In this document: positions 13,571-21,145 of the stretch, piece by piece | How positions within the stretch are numbered: the first letter of the stretch is position 1 | Layout: every line of letters begins with the position of its first letter | NCBI GenBank assembly: GCA_964472565.1 | Contig: CAYYNB010000102.1 | Location: forward strand, 1 to 21,261 | DNA: 21,261 nucleotides | Direction of reading: 5' to 3' | Origin: DATAMF01 sp964472565 | GTDB lineage: Bacteria; Chloroflexota; Anaerolineae; Aggregatilineales; Aggregatilineaceae | Notes under the pieces: model-generated | What the model was told of the DNA's origin: nothing | The model's database searches: none | Seen by the model: only the letters and a program-made list of their open reading frames with translations | Translations under genes and position numbers: made by a program

Positions 13571-13927
13571 TTAAGGACGGTAATTGTCGAGCAAATCTAA
13601 CAAGTCGGGCACATTCACCGGCTTCACCAGGAAGTCATCACTGCCCACTTGTTCCGACCAACGCACATATTCCTGAAGATCATAGGCGGTCATGGCGATA
13701 ATCGGGCAGTCAACACCGCGCGCGCGCAGGGCCTGGGTCAGTTGCAGCCCGGTCATGCCTTCGCCAAAGTCAATATCGGTTAAAATCAGATCAGCGTCAC
13801 CAGGCATGATGTGAAGTAAAGCGTCTTCGGCGGTGACGTAGGTAGTCAGAATATCGCGAGACATACGAACAACGCGCTCAACCAGCGCAATATTCGCCAG
13901 ATCGTCTTCAATGTAGATGATACGCAT
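13571..13927 (-). CDS. Stand-alone response-regulator receiver domain (CheY-like)
   Basis: 118 residues, a single receiver domain with no output domain. Acidic pocket Asp8-Asp9 (YIEDD), phosphoacceptor Asp51 in DLILTDIDFG, switch Thr80 (AMTAY) and Lys102 (VKPV) are all present, so it should accept phosphate from a histidine kinase that is not in the window. The ATG at 13927 has AAGGAG at a 6-base spacing; an in-frame ATG nine codons earlier has none. It is followed by the four-helix membrane protein and preceded by a UbiA-type gene 93 bases upstream. Confidence 0.9.
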   Translation of the reverse strand: MRIIYIEDDLANIALVERVVRMSRDILTTYVTAEDALLHIMPGDADLILTDIDFGEGMTGLQLTQALRARGVDCPIIAMTAYDLQEYVRWSEQVGSDDFLVKPVNVPDLLDLLDNYRP

Positions 13928-14020
13928 GTGCCGCTCCTTATGAGCCAGAAACAATAACAGCTTAACAAAAGCCCCGAAAGAAAGATATGGGTATTTTGTC
14001 CGAACACACCAAGATATTGT

Positions 14021-14917
14021 TTAGGCGAAACGCAAAACTAAGTTTAGCACAATCAGCAATCCGGCGGGCACCAGTGCAGCCCGCACAATCATGCCCAACA
14101 GCGGCCAGGGCCGGATGCTGAGAGGTGCGCGCAGTCCCAACCCGGCCCAGAGGGTCAGGGGCAGGATCAGCAGCAGCACGACGGTTGAAACCACGCCGTT
14201 CCAGAAAAACAGGGCGGCTCCATAGCCAAACGCGATCAGGGCGCTGTACAGCCAGATAATCCGGTCTTCGCCCACGCGCACGGGTAATGTCCGTTTACCC
14301 ACCTGGCGATCCGCCTCCATATCCGGGGCGGCTATCGCCACAAACATCGTCATAACAAAAGGCAGCAGCGGCAAACAGAGCGTGACCAGCGTCCAGCTAA
14401 AACGCCCGGTTTGCAGGCTGTAGGCCCACAGCGGCACCAAAAACACCGCGACCAGCGCCGTTGTCAGCTCGCCCAGCCCATGCCAGGACAGCCGCAGTGG
14501 AGGCGCGGTGTAAAAAATGGCGGTGCCCAGAGCCGCCAGCAGGACAAGCCAGCTAAGCGCCGGGATACCCACCCCCGCCGCCAGCAGCAGCGCCCCGCCC
14601 TGGCAGAGAGCGGCGGCAACCAGCGCCACCTGGGGGGCCAGCACACCGGTGGTCAACGCGCCGCTGCCCCCGCTGAGCAGGGTGCGCCGGGTGTTGATCC
14701 GGTCGGTGGGCATGTCCCAGTAGTCGTTCAAATAGGCGACACTGAGCTGGGCCAGCAGTTCGATTATTAATCCCATCACGAGCCGGCGCTGATGCAGCGA
14801 CCCGCGTTCGTTCAGGGCCATCGTGATGCCAAGTGTATAACATAACACAGGCATCGCTAAAAAGTGTAATCGACTGAGGCGGATAAAAGCGGAGAACTGC
14901 CGCTGTGTTGGCATCAT
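14021..14917 (-). CDS. UbiA-family prenyltransferase, MenA-like
   Basis: 298 residues with about eight or nine membrane helices. The first Asp-rich motif is NDYWDMPTDR (64-73), followed by INTRRTLLSGGSG; the second is DMEAD (199-203) within APDMEADRQVGKRTLPVR. YTAPPLRLSWHGLGE fits 1,4-dihydroxy-2-naphthoate prenyltransferases (MenA) of menaquinone synthesis, which join a polyprenyl chain to an aromatic ring at the membrane; other UbiA acceptors cannot be excluded. An in-frame ATG at 14977 would precede the TATACT -10-like box (14941-14936), so I use 14917; 14914 is equally possible. The ribosome site is weak. No other men gene is in view. Confidence 0.85.
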   Translation of the reverse strand: MMPTQRQFSAFIRLSRLHFLAMPVLCYTLGITMALNERGSLHQRRLVMGLIIELLAQLSVAYLNDYWDMPTDRINTRRTLLSGGSGALTTGVLAPQVALVAAALCQGGALLLAAGVGIPALSWLVLLAALGTAIFYTAPPLRLSWHGLGELTTALVAVFLVPLWAYSLQTGRFSWTLVTLCLPLLPFVMTMFVAIAAPDMEADRQVGKRTLPVRVGEDRIIWLYSALIAFGYGAALFFWNGVVSTVVLLLILPLTLWAGLGLRAPLSIRPWPLLGMIVRAALVPAGLLIVLNLVLRFA

Positions 14918-14935
14918 GAACCCAGTCCAGTTTTG

Positions 14936-14941
14936 AGTATA
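14936..14941 (-). promoter_or_regulatory. Likely -10 box of the UbiA-type gene
   Basis: TATACT on the minus strand, 18 bases before the ATG at 14917, in the 121-base gap divergent from rtcB. No convincing -35 box was found; an rtcB promoter in the same gap is likewise not clear. Confidence 0.4.
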
Positions 14942-15038
14942 CACTGGTTTTAGCACAAAATAAAGAACGATTAACAAAAAACTTGTAAATCAATTTTTAC
15001 CTTTATGCGTTGGCAGTGAGATAAGGAAGGATTCACGC

Positions 15039-16499
15039 ATGGATGGCAACGACATTATGCAGCTTGGATTCCCGGCGGGCAAGGTCATCGGGCTGGCGCT
15101 GGCCGCCGCGCAAACCGCCGAAGCCGAGGGTTATGCCGCTGACGAGATTTTAAGCAATTTATCAGATGTGTTAGCAAATCCAGATAATTTTCTAGACAAT
15201 CCGCTGTATGGCGGCGTGGCGGAAGCCTTAATCGGGGCGCTGGAACGTAAAGCCCACACCACGAGTTATGACCTGGACCACACCGCCCCGTATCAGGTAT
15301 GGGGCGCGGATGGCATCGAGTCGGGCGCGCTGGACCAGATGAAACGCGCAGTGCGGCTCCCGGTTTCGATTCGCGGCGCGCTGATGCCTGACGCCCACCA
15401 GGGGTACGGCCTGCCTATCGGCGGGGTGCTGGCGACGGATCACAGCGTGATCCCGTATGCGGTGGGGGTGGATATTGCCTGCCGCATGAAAATGACGGTC
15501 TTCAACGCCTCGCCGCATGTGTTGGAGCAAAAACGCGAGAAGTTTCGTGCGATTCTGGAAGAACAAACCCGCTTCGGCGCGGGTTCGCAGTGGGAAACAC
15601 CGCGCGAACATGAGGTGATGGACGATCCGCTGTGGGACGAACATCCCCAGGCGCGCGCGCGGAAAAATCTCGCGTGGCGGCAGTTGGGCACCAGCGGATC
15701 GGGCAACCATTTTGTGGAATTCGGCGCGCTGACAGTCCATTCCGCCATCGACTCGCCGCTGGGCACCATTCCGCCGGGGACGTATATCGCGCTGCTCAGT
15801 CACAGCGGCAGCCGCCGCTTCGGGCTGGAGATGGCCGAATATTATACGAAAGTCGCCATGCAGCAGCGGCCCAGCCTCCCCAAAGATTTTATTCGTCTGG
15901 CGTGGCTCGATCTGGACGAAGAAGCGGGTCAGGAATATTGGGCGGCGATGGAGTTGGCCGGGAAATACGCCAGCGCCAACCATGCCGTGATTCACCGCCA
16001 GGTGATCGACGTGCTGCGGCTTCCGGTGTTGGGCGGGATCGAGAATCACCATAATTTCGCCTGGAAGGAAATGGTCGATGGGCGGGAAGCGATTGTTCAC
16101 CGTAAGGGCGCAACTCCGGCGGGACAGGATGTGCTGGGGGTGATCCCTGGCAGCATGAGCGCGCCGGGTTTCGTCGTGCGCGGGCTGGGCAATGTCGAAG
16201 CGCTGGCGAGTGCGGCGCATGGGGCCGGACGCCGGATGAGCCGTAAAGCGGCGCTCGACAAATTCGATTGGGATGTCGTCAAGCGCAAACTCAAGGCGGA
16301 TGGCGTGGAACTGCTCTCGGCGGGGCTGGATGAAGCACCCGGCGCGTACAAGGACATCCGGCAGGTGATGGCGGATCAGGCCGATCTCGTGGTGGCGCTG
16401 GCCGAGTTCCAGCCGAAACTGGTCAAAATGGACCCCGGCGACAAACCGAGTTGGGGTAAAAAAGGCGGCGGCAAGAAAAAGGGCAAAGGCCGCCGCTAG
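15039..16499 (+). CDS. rtcB: RtcB-family RNA-splicing ligase
   Basis: 486 residues. RtcB seals 2',3'-cyclic phosphate or 3'-phosphate RNA ends to 5'-OH ends using GTP and Mn2+. Seen are MPDAHQGYGLPIGGV (116-130), GVDIACRM with metal-binding Cys148, GSGNHFVEFG (His224), LLSHSGSR (His255), ENHHNFAW (His337/338), HRKGATPA, the PGSM turn (370-373) and HGAGRRMSR with the expected GMP-linked His394. The variant GVDIACRM in place of GYDINCGV marks the subgroup found in Bacteroidetes and related bacteria. A roughly 85-residue N-terminal lead and a Lys/Gly-rich tail (GKKGGGKKKGKGRR) are extra to the E. coli form. AAGGAAGGA lies 7 bases before the ATG. An XdhC-type gene follows after 44 bases. Confidence 0.94.
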   Translation: MDGNDIMQLGFPAGKVIGLALAAAQTAEAEGYAADEILSNLSDVLANPDNFLDNPLYGGVAEALIGALERKAHTTSYDLDHTAPYQVWGADGIESGALDQMKRAVRLPVSIRGALMPDAHQGYGLPIGGVLATDHSVIPYAVGVDIACRMKMTVFNASPHVLEQKREKFRAILEEQTRFGAGSQWETPREHEVMDDPLWDEHPQARARKNLAWRQLGTSGSGNHFVEFGALTVHSAIDSPLGTIPPGTYIALLSHSGSRRFGLEMAEYYTKVAMQQRPSLPKDFIRLAWLDLDEEAGQEYWAAMELAGKYASANHAVIHRQVIDVLRLPVLGGIENHHNFAWKEMVDGREAIVHRKGATPAGQDVLGVIPGSMSAPGFVVRGLGNVEALASAAHGAGRRMSRKAALDKFDWDVVKRKLKADGVELLSAGLDEAPGAYKDIRQVMADQADLVVALAEFQPKLVKMDPGDKPSWGKKGGGKKKGKGRR

Positions 16500-16543
16500 C
16501 GGTACAATGGAACCGGGATTAACGGCAACCACAAGGACGTACT

Positions 16544-17578
16544 ATGGCGGACGACCTTTTGACTCAGGCGGCGGAATGGCTCGATGCAGGCGATCCGGTG
16601 GCGCTGGCAACCATCGTGCGCGTTTTCGGATCATCCAGCCAGCCGCTGGGCGCGCGGATGATCATCACCACCCGCAACCGCTTTGTGGGGTCGGTCAGCG
16701 GCGGGTGTGTCGAAACGGATGTCTATGAAACCGCGCAGGACGTTCTGCACAGCGGCCATGCCTTGATGCTGCATTACAAACACGTCGATGATCCGCTGAT
16801 CGAAATTGGCCTGAACTGCGAAGGCAAAATCGATGTGCTGGTCGAGCGGCTGGATCACGATCTGCTGGACGCACTGATGCAGCCGCCGGATCGCTATGTG
16901 AATGTGACGCTCTGCTCACCCGCCTCCCCCACCGCGCCGAACGAGTCGCATCTGCAAGTGCCGGCCAACGGATCGGCGGGAATCGCGGCGCATATCCTGC
17001 GCGATGCGCGGGTGGCGATGCAGGATGACAAACCGCTCAGTGTCACGTATGCGGGCGGACAGGTGGCGCTGTACGAACCCCGGATGCTCCCGCCCACCCT
17101 GCTGATCTTCGGCGCAGAGCAGATCGCCGTGCCGCTGGTCAGGCTGGCAAAGGTGCTCGGTTTTCGCACCGTCGTGACCGACGCCCGCCCCGCTTTTGCC
17201 ACTCCCGAACGCCACCCCGACGCGGATCAGGTGCTGGCCGCATGGCCGGAGCAAGTCGTGGAACAGATCGGCGTGGATAACCGCACCTATGTGATCTCGC
17301 TCAACCACGAACCGCGCTTTGAAGATGCGCTGCTGCGGGCGCTGGCGCATAGTCCCCGCGTGCGGTATGTCGGCGCGATTGGTAAACCTGTCCGCGTCCA
17401 GGAACGCGAAGAACGAGCGGCCCAGGCCGGGTTCGACCTGAGCCAACTGCCGGAGATTCACACCCCTATCGGCCTGGACATCGGCGGCAAGTCCCCCGAA
17501 GAAATCGCCCTCAGCATTCTGGCGGAGATCATCGCGGTCAAAAATGGCCGATCCGGGGGCAAACTCTCCGCGCGCTAG
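16544..17578 (+). CDS. XdhC/CoxI-family protein
   Basis: 344 residues. The N-terminal XdhC_CoxI domain shows VRVFGSSSQPLGARM (25-39), VSGGCVETDV with Cys55, and GLNCEGKIDVLVE with Cys92. The C-terminal Rossmann-like domain starts LLIFGAEQIAVPLVRLAKVL (186-205) and ends in IHTPIGLDIGGKSPEEIALS. XdhC proteins bind molybdenum cofactor and sulfurate or insert it into xanthine dehydrogenase-type enzymes; no molybdoenzyme gene is in view, so the client is unknown. AAGGA is 6 bases before the ATG. Probably cotranscribed with rtcB. Its stop codon overlaps the stop of the convergent metal hydrolase. Confidence 0.9.
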   Translation: MADDLLTQAAEWLDAGDPVALATIVRVFGSSSQPLGARMIITTRNRFVGSVSGGCVETDVYETAQDVLHSGHALMLHYKHVDDPLIEIGLNCEGKIDVLVERLDHDLLDALMQPPDRYVNVTLCSPASPTAPNESHLQVPANGSAGIAAHILRDARVAMQDDKPLSVTYAGGQVALYEPRMLPPTLLIFGAEQIAVPLVRLAKVLGFRTVVTDARPAFATPERHPDADQVLAAWPEQVVEQIGVDNRTYVISLNHEPRFEDALLRALAHSPRVRYVGAIGKPVRVQEREERAAQAGFDLSQLPEIHTPIGLDIGGKSPEEIALSILAEIIAVKNGRSGGKLSAR

Positions 17579-18336
17579 ATTTCGATCACGTCGCCATCGG
17601 CGGGAATGCGCAGTTTCGCGGGGTTGATCCCGGCCTGAGTCGCGGCGGCGCGCAGATCGGCCCGCGAGACGGTGCCATGATCCAGCGCTTCCATGTGAAC
17701 GGCGATCACGGTGCTGGGGTCGGCAAGCTGGCAGACCTGCACCGCTTGGGCCGCATCCATCACAATCAGATCACGTTCGCCGCTGCTGACCGGCCATGTC
17801 GCGCCCGACGCATGGACCAGCACGATAGCGGGCTGCACGGCGGTGATGGCAGTGCGCACCTCGTCACACAGCACCGTATCCCCGGCCCAGTAAATTGTGG
17901 GTTCGCCGGACGCCTGAAACACAAACCCCGACACCGTACCCATACTCTCTTCCACTTCACCGAGGCCGTGATGCCCGTTCACACGGCTGATCGTAATGCC
18001 GTTCCAGTCGTACCGATCCACGATGGGGATAACCTGCTGGAAGCCGTATTCCTGGATGACCTGCGCATTGTCCGGTTGGCAGAACAGCGGCAGGTGCTTC
18101 GGCACCACCGCCTGCGCCGCCGGATCAAAATGATCGGAGTGCAGGTGCGACACGACCACCGCTTCCACGCCACGCAGAATATCATCCACCGCCCGCGGCA
18201 AATCGACCAGTGGATTCGGCGATTTCCCGGTGTAGGATGGGAGCGCGAACTTGTCGGCTAAATAGGGGTCCAGCAGCAGCCGGTGCCGGTTATAGTCCAG
18301 AATCATCGTCGCATTTCGGATCAACTGCACGCGCAT
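17575..18336 (-). CDS. Metallo-beta-lactamase-fold hydrolase (UlaG / UPF0173-like)
   Basis: 253 residues from the ATG at 18336. Metal ligands are visible in SHLHSDHFD (His64, His66, Asp68, His69), NGHHG (His122/123), GDT (Asp153) and AVHMEALDH (His214). The opening MRVQLIRNATMILDY and LLLDPYL are typical of the UlaG/UPF0173 branch, cytoplasmic hydrolases of phosphate esters, lactones or unknown substrates. An ATG 20 codons upstream is rejected because AGGAG fits the chosen start and the -10-like box lies between them and the divergent gene. The gene stands alone. Confidence 0.88.
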   Translation of the reverse strand: MRVQLIRNATMILDYNRHRLLLDPYLADKFALPSYTGKSPNPLVDLPRAVDDILRGVEAVVVSHLHSDHFDPAAQAVVPKHLPLFCQPDNAQVIQEYGFQQVIPIVDRYDWNGITISRVNGHHGLGEVEESMGTVSGFVFQASGEPTIYWAGDTVLCDEVRTAITAVQPAIVLVHASGATWPVSSGERDLIVMDAAQAVQVCQLADPSTVIAVHMEALDHGTVSRADLRAAATQAGINPAKLRIPADGDVIEI

Positions 18337-18375
18337 TCCTATGTTCTCCTTTGTATGAGTGTGCTCATCCTTAAG

Positions 18376-18417
18376 ATTGTACCCTGTTGGGCGCACAGCC
18401 GGGAAGAATTGTATAAT
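18376..18417. promoter_or_regulatory. Divergent -10 boxes
   Basis: TACAAT on the minus strand (18381-18376) is the likely -10 of the metal hydrolase gene, 39 bases from its ATG. A perfect TATAAT at 18412-18417 serves the rightward lipoprotein-like gene; the nearest -35 is TTGGGC at a 19-base spacing. Confidence 0.5.
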
Positions 18418-18446
18418 CGGCTTAAAGTAGGATGGGGCACAAATGG

Positions 18447-18974
18447 ATGAATTTCAGTAAGTTCAGGCCGCTGTTCGTGATTCTGGTGTTGAGCATCTCC
18501 GCGCTGGCCTGCTTTCAACAGTCACGCGCGGAACTGAACAATGGCAAGGGGGCGCGCGACAACCCGGTTGCACCGCGCAAATACGCGGTCACACCCGATT
18601 TCAGCATTGCCGCCCTGAGTGTGGTCCGCCGCCCCATTACCGCCGGTGACATCGCCGAACCCACCCAGGAAGCCGAGCCTGACGATCTGCACCTGGAATA
18701 TCTGAAGGTGCAGTTCCAGGTGAAGTGTAATCTGGCCGAAGAGAAAATCTGCAATCTGGATGAGATCCGCCCTCATATTCAATTGGTGAGCGATACGGGC
18801 ATTTTGTTTGATTCCATCGAAACCGAAAATAACGATCCGCTCTTAGGCGGCGAAATTCTGGGCGGGGCCGAAAAGACGGGCTGGCTCATTTTTAAGGTGC
18901 CGGTGGGCATGGTAGTCACAACGGCGGTGGCGCGTTATGAAGATGGCGAAATGGTGTTTTTCGGCCTGCCCTAA
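18447..18974 (+). CDS. Exported DUF4352-like protein
   Basis: 175 residues from ATG 18447. A signal peptide (about 1-21, FVILVLSISALAC) ends at Cys22; the SALAC context is a weak lipobox because -3 is Ala and -2 is Leu, so a lipoprotein is possible but unsure. The rest (LEYLKVQFQVKCNL, IQLVSDTGILFD, then GGAEKTGWLIFKVPVG) follows the DUF4352 immunoglobulin-like pattern: a beta domain ending in an acidic switch and a 'lift to a P' motif. Function unknown. A start at 18432 is open in the same frame but falls within about 15 bases of the likely transcription start; GGGG at 18434-18437 better serves 18447. Confidence 0.65.
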   Translation: MNFSKFRPLFVILVLSISALACFQQSRAELNNGKGARDNPVAPRKYAVTPDFSIAALSVVRRPITAGDIAEPTQEAEPDDLHLEYLKVQFQVKCNLAEEKICNLDEIRPHIQLVSDTGILFDSIETENNDPLLGGEILGGAEKTGWLIFKVPVGMVVTTAVARYEDGEMVFFGLP

Positions 18975-18983
18975 ATATTACCC

Positions 18984-19012
18984 TGGAAATGAATGGGGGT
19001 TTGCGGTATCAT
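18984..19012 (+). promoter_or_regulatory. Possible promoter of rplI
   Basis: TGGAAA (18984-18989), 17 bases, TATCAT (19007-19012), 38 bases before the rplI start. The -35 matches consensus in four of six positions. Confidence 0.45.
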
Positions 19013-19050
19013 AGCGCCCGGCAATAATAGAACGTCAAGGAAGGCCCACG

Positions 19051-19629
19051 ATGAAGGTTATTCTCAAGGAATACGTCTACAAACACGGCGTAGCGGGCGA
19101 TGTGGTGACAGTAGCCGATGGGTTTGCGCGGAACTACCTGATCCCCCGTGGTTTAGCGGTCAAAGCGACCCCCGGTGCCCTGCGCGATAATCAGCATTTG
19201 CTGCAACATGTCGCCATTCGCCGTGAAGAATTAAAGCAAAAAGAACACGAAGCCGCGCGCCGGATTGATGGCGTGGAACTGGTATTTGGTGTCAAGGCGG
19301 GTAAGAACAACAAGCTGTACGGTTCGATCACGACCGAAGACATTGCCAAAGCGCTGCAAGAAAAAACAGGTCTGGACATCAACCGCCGCCGCATCAGCGA
19401 ACGTCCGCTGCGCGAACTGGGCATTCACACGGTTCCGGTCCGTTTGGGCACCGAAACCGCGCCCATGCTGCGTGTCGTGATTGTGCGCGAAGAAGAAATC
19501 AACGATTATCTGGCGGGCAAAAACGTAGACACTCTGCAACAGGCCCCGGCAGTGATCGAAGAAGTCGTCGAAGAACCTGCCGCCGAAACCGGTGAGGTTG
19601 AGTCTGTAGAGGAAGCAGCGACCGAGTAA
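19051..19629 (+). CDS. rplI: 50S ribosomal protein L9
   Basis: 192 residues, about 40 longer than E. coli L9. L9 binds 23S rRNA and helps keep the reading frame. The N-terminal signature GVAGDVVTVADGFARNYLIP (13-32) and PRGLA (32-36), the long connecting helix (about 45-72), and the C-terminal domain (about 75-153; KLYGSITTEDIAKAL, PLRELG) are all present. An acidic tail (about 166-192, EEVVEEPAAETGEVESVEE) is added. AAGGAAGG lies 6 bases before the ATG. The usual neighbours rpsF, ssb and rpsR are absent. A small zinc-ribbon gene follows after 32 bases. Confidence 0.97.
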   Translation: MKVILKEYVYKHGVAGDVVTVADGFARNYLIPRGLAVKATPGALRDNQHLLQHVAIRREELKQKEHEAARRIDGVELVFGVKAGKNNKLYGSITTEDIAKALQEKTGLDINRRRISERPLRELGIHTVPVRLGTETAPMLRVVIVREEEINDYLAGKNVDTLQQAPAVIEEVVEEPAAETGEVESVEEAATE

Positions 19630-19661
19630 GTCCGCTTACTGGCGGGTGCCGGTCCACCTGA

Positions 19662-19985
19662 ATGTCAATCGAATATAGCGGGACGGGTGAGCTAGTGGCT
19701 TACGTGCTCCGCCATATGACCTGTCCGTATTGTGGCGCGTCATATGAGTCGGACAACGTGCGGGTGGCTCAGCGCCATGAAGTTGAATGGACGTTAGCTG
19801 CCACCTGTGCATCCTGCCACGCCGAACACACAATCGCAGCCTACGACAGCCCACCCTATGCTCAGCTTCAGAGCGCTTCCCCAACCCCACCCTCGGTGGT
19901 GACAAAGGAAGTGGTCGATGGATGGGCGACATTCCTGGCGGCATTCAATGGTGATGTGTACGATCTGTTCGCAAACCTCGAATAG
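19662..19985 (+). CDS. Small zinc-ribbon protein of unknown function
   Basis: 107 residues. CPYC (21-24) and CASC (49-52) form a four-cysteine zinc ribbon; the rest is polar with a helical C-terminus (VVDGWATFLAAFNGDVYDLF). No family recognised beyond the metal knuckles. The ribosome site before the ATG at 19662 is poor, so a start at the GTG near 19695 or Met19 is possible. Likely cotranscribed with rplI, ending at the terminator 20004-20028. Confidence 0.7.
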   Translation: MSIEYSGTGELVAYVLRHMTCPYCGASYESDNVRVAQRHEVEWTLAATCASCHAEHTIAAYDSPPYAQLQSASPTPPSVVTKEVVDGWATFLAAFNGDVYDLFANLE

Positions 19986-20003
19986 CAGCGCGTAACCAGA
20001 TTG

Positions 20004-20028
20004 GCGGGTAGTCAAAATACCCGCTTTT
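20004..20028 (+). terminator. Intrinsic terminator after the zinc-ribbon gene
   Basis: GCGGGTA / TACCCGC with a 7-base loop and TTTT, and an outer AACCA / TGGTT pairing. It separates the rplI unit from the RodZ-like gene. Confidence 0.7.
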
Positions 20029-20065
20029 GGTTAATATCCCCCCGTGCAAGCAGGAGAGAGCGCAT

Positions 20066-21145
20066 ATGACCGATCCCAAAACGCTGGGGCAGCGTTTGCG
20101 CACTGCCCGTGAAGCGAAAGATCTGACCCTGGAAGAAGCCGAACGAGGAACTCGGATCCGCGCCCGGTTTATTGACTTATTGGAGCGCGGCGATTATTCC
20201 GGCATGACACCGGTTCAGGTGCAGGGCTTTTTACGCAACTACGCGCGCTTCCTGGGGGTGGATTTTGATCTGATGGTGCAGGAATTGGAATCCGCGCAGG
20301 AATCCAAACGCTGGCGGCGTAAACGTGCGCCGGAGCCAGAATCGGCCCCCACCCCCATGACCGTCCGCCGTCCCTACACACCGCCGTCCGCGCCGCGTGT
20401 ACCGGCCCAATCCGCGGTACGCCGCTGGCGGGCACGGCTGGGTGGCATCGGGGTGCTGCTGGTGCTGCTGGTGCTGGGTGTGGTGATCGTCGCGCTGGTT
20501 TATGCGGGTATCCAATTGATGAATAACCAGGACAGCGCCGACGATACGCCGACCCAAACCGCTGGAACCGGGCAAACCCCCGCGCCGGGCAGCACGGCCA
20601 CCGCTGCCGAACCCCTGCCCAGCAGCCCGACGCCCGACATGAGCTACACCCCACCCACGCTGACCGGCACTGAAGTGACGGTGGAAATCGAGGTGCTGCG
20701 CCGCACAAAAATTTATGTAATGGCGGATGGTGCCGATCTGAAGTATGACAATTATGCCGAAGCGGGCGAAATTCTGCGCTATACCGCCGCCCAGACGATG
20801 TATGTCCAGATCATGGATGCCAGCGCGGTTACGCTCACCGTGAACAACATTCCGCAGGGCACCCTGGGGGAGCGCGGCGCTTCCTTTGTCCAGCTCTTTA
20901 CGCTGGCCGGGGCCGCCCCGCCCGCCGTCACGCCGACGCCGACCACCGATGCCGCCGGGGTGAGCGCGCTGCCTACCCTGGATGATGGCACCGGGGGAGA
21001 ACTGCCCCCCAGTTTTGCGACTAATGCAGCGTCGCCCACCGAGGCGACGTTACTGTTTACTCCGCCGGATGTGCGCGCCACCGAAACACCGACGCTGGCG
21101 ACCATCCCGGCGGAATCGATCAGCGGGCCAATGGCGACAGGGTGA
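20066..21145 (+). CDS. RodZ-like HTH / membrane protein (HTH_25, DUF4115)
   Basis: 359 residues. An N-terminal HTH (about 6-70; LGQRLRTAREAKDLTLEEAE then GTRIRARFIDLLERGDYSGM) is the RodZ helix-turn-helix that in E. coli binds the actin homologue MreB and links it to wall synthesis. A basic linker (about 78-122), one transmembrane helix (about 126-149), a Thr/Pro/Gly-rich linker (150-200), and a DUF4115-like outer beta domain (about 200-282) follow, then a Thr/Pro-rich tail. No mre gene is nearby, so a role as a cell-shape factor is inference. An ATG 13 codons earlier is rejected because AGGAGAG sits 7 bases before 20066. Confidence 0.85.
   Translation: MTDPKTLGQRLRTAREAKDLTLEEAERGTRIRARFIDLLERGDYSGMTPVQVQGFLRNYARFLGVDFDLMVQELESAQESKRWRRKRAPEPESAPTPMTVRRPYTPPSAPRVPAQSAVRRWRARLGGIGVLLVLLVLGVVIVALVYAGIQLMNNQDSADDTPTQTAGTGQTPAPGSTATAAEPLPSSPTPDMSYTPPTLTGTEVTVEIEVLRRTKIYVMADGADLKYDNYAEAGEILRYTAAQTMYVQIMDASAVTLTVNNIPQGTLGERGASFVQLFTLAGAAPPAVTPTPTTDAAGVSALPTLDDGTGGELPPSFATNAASPTEATLLFTPPDVRATETPTLATIPAESISGPMATG

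Noticed and set aside
15228..16532. 434-codon minus-strand ORF opposite rtcB
   Set aside because: RtcB motifs on the plus strand are unmistakable; the long antisense frame comes from GC-biased codon use.
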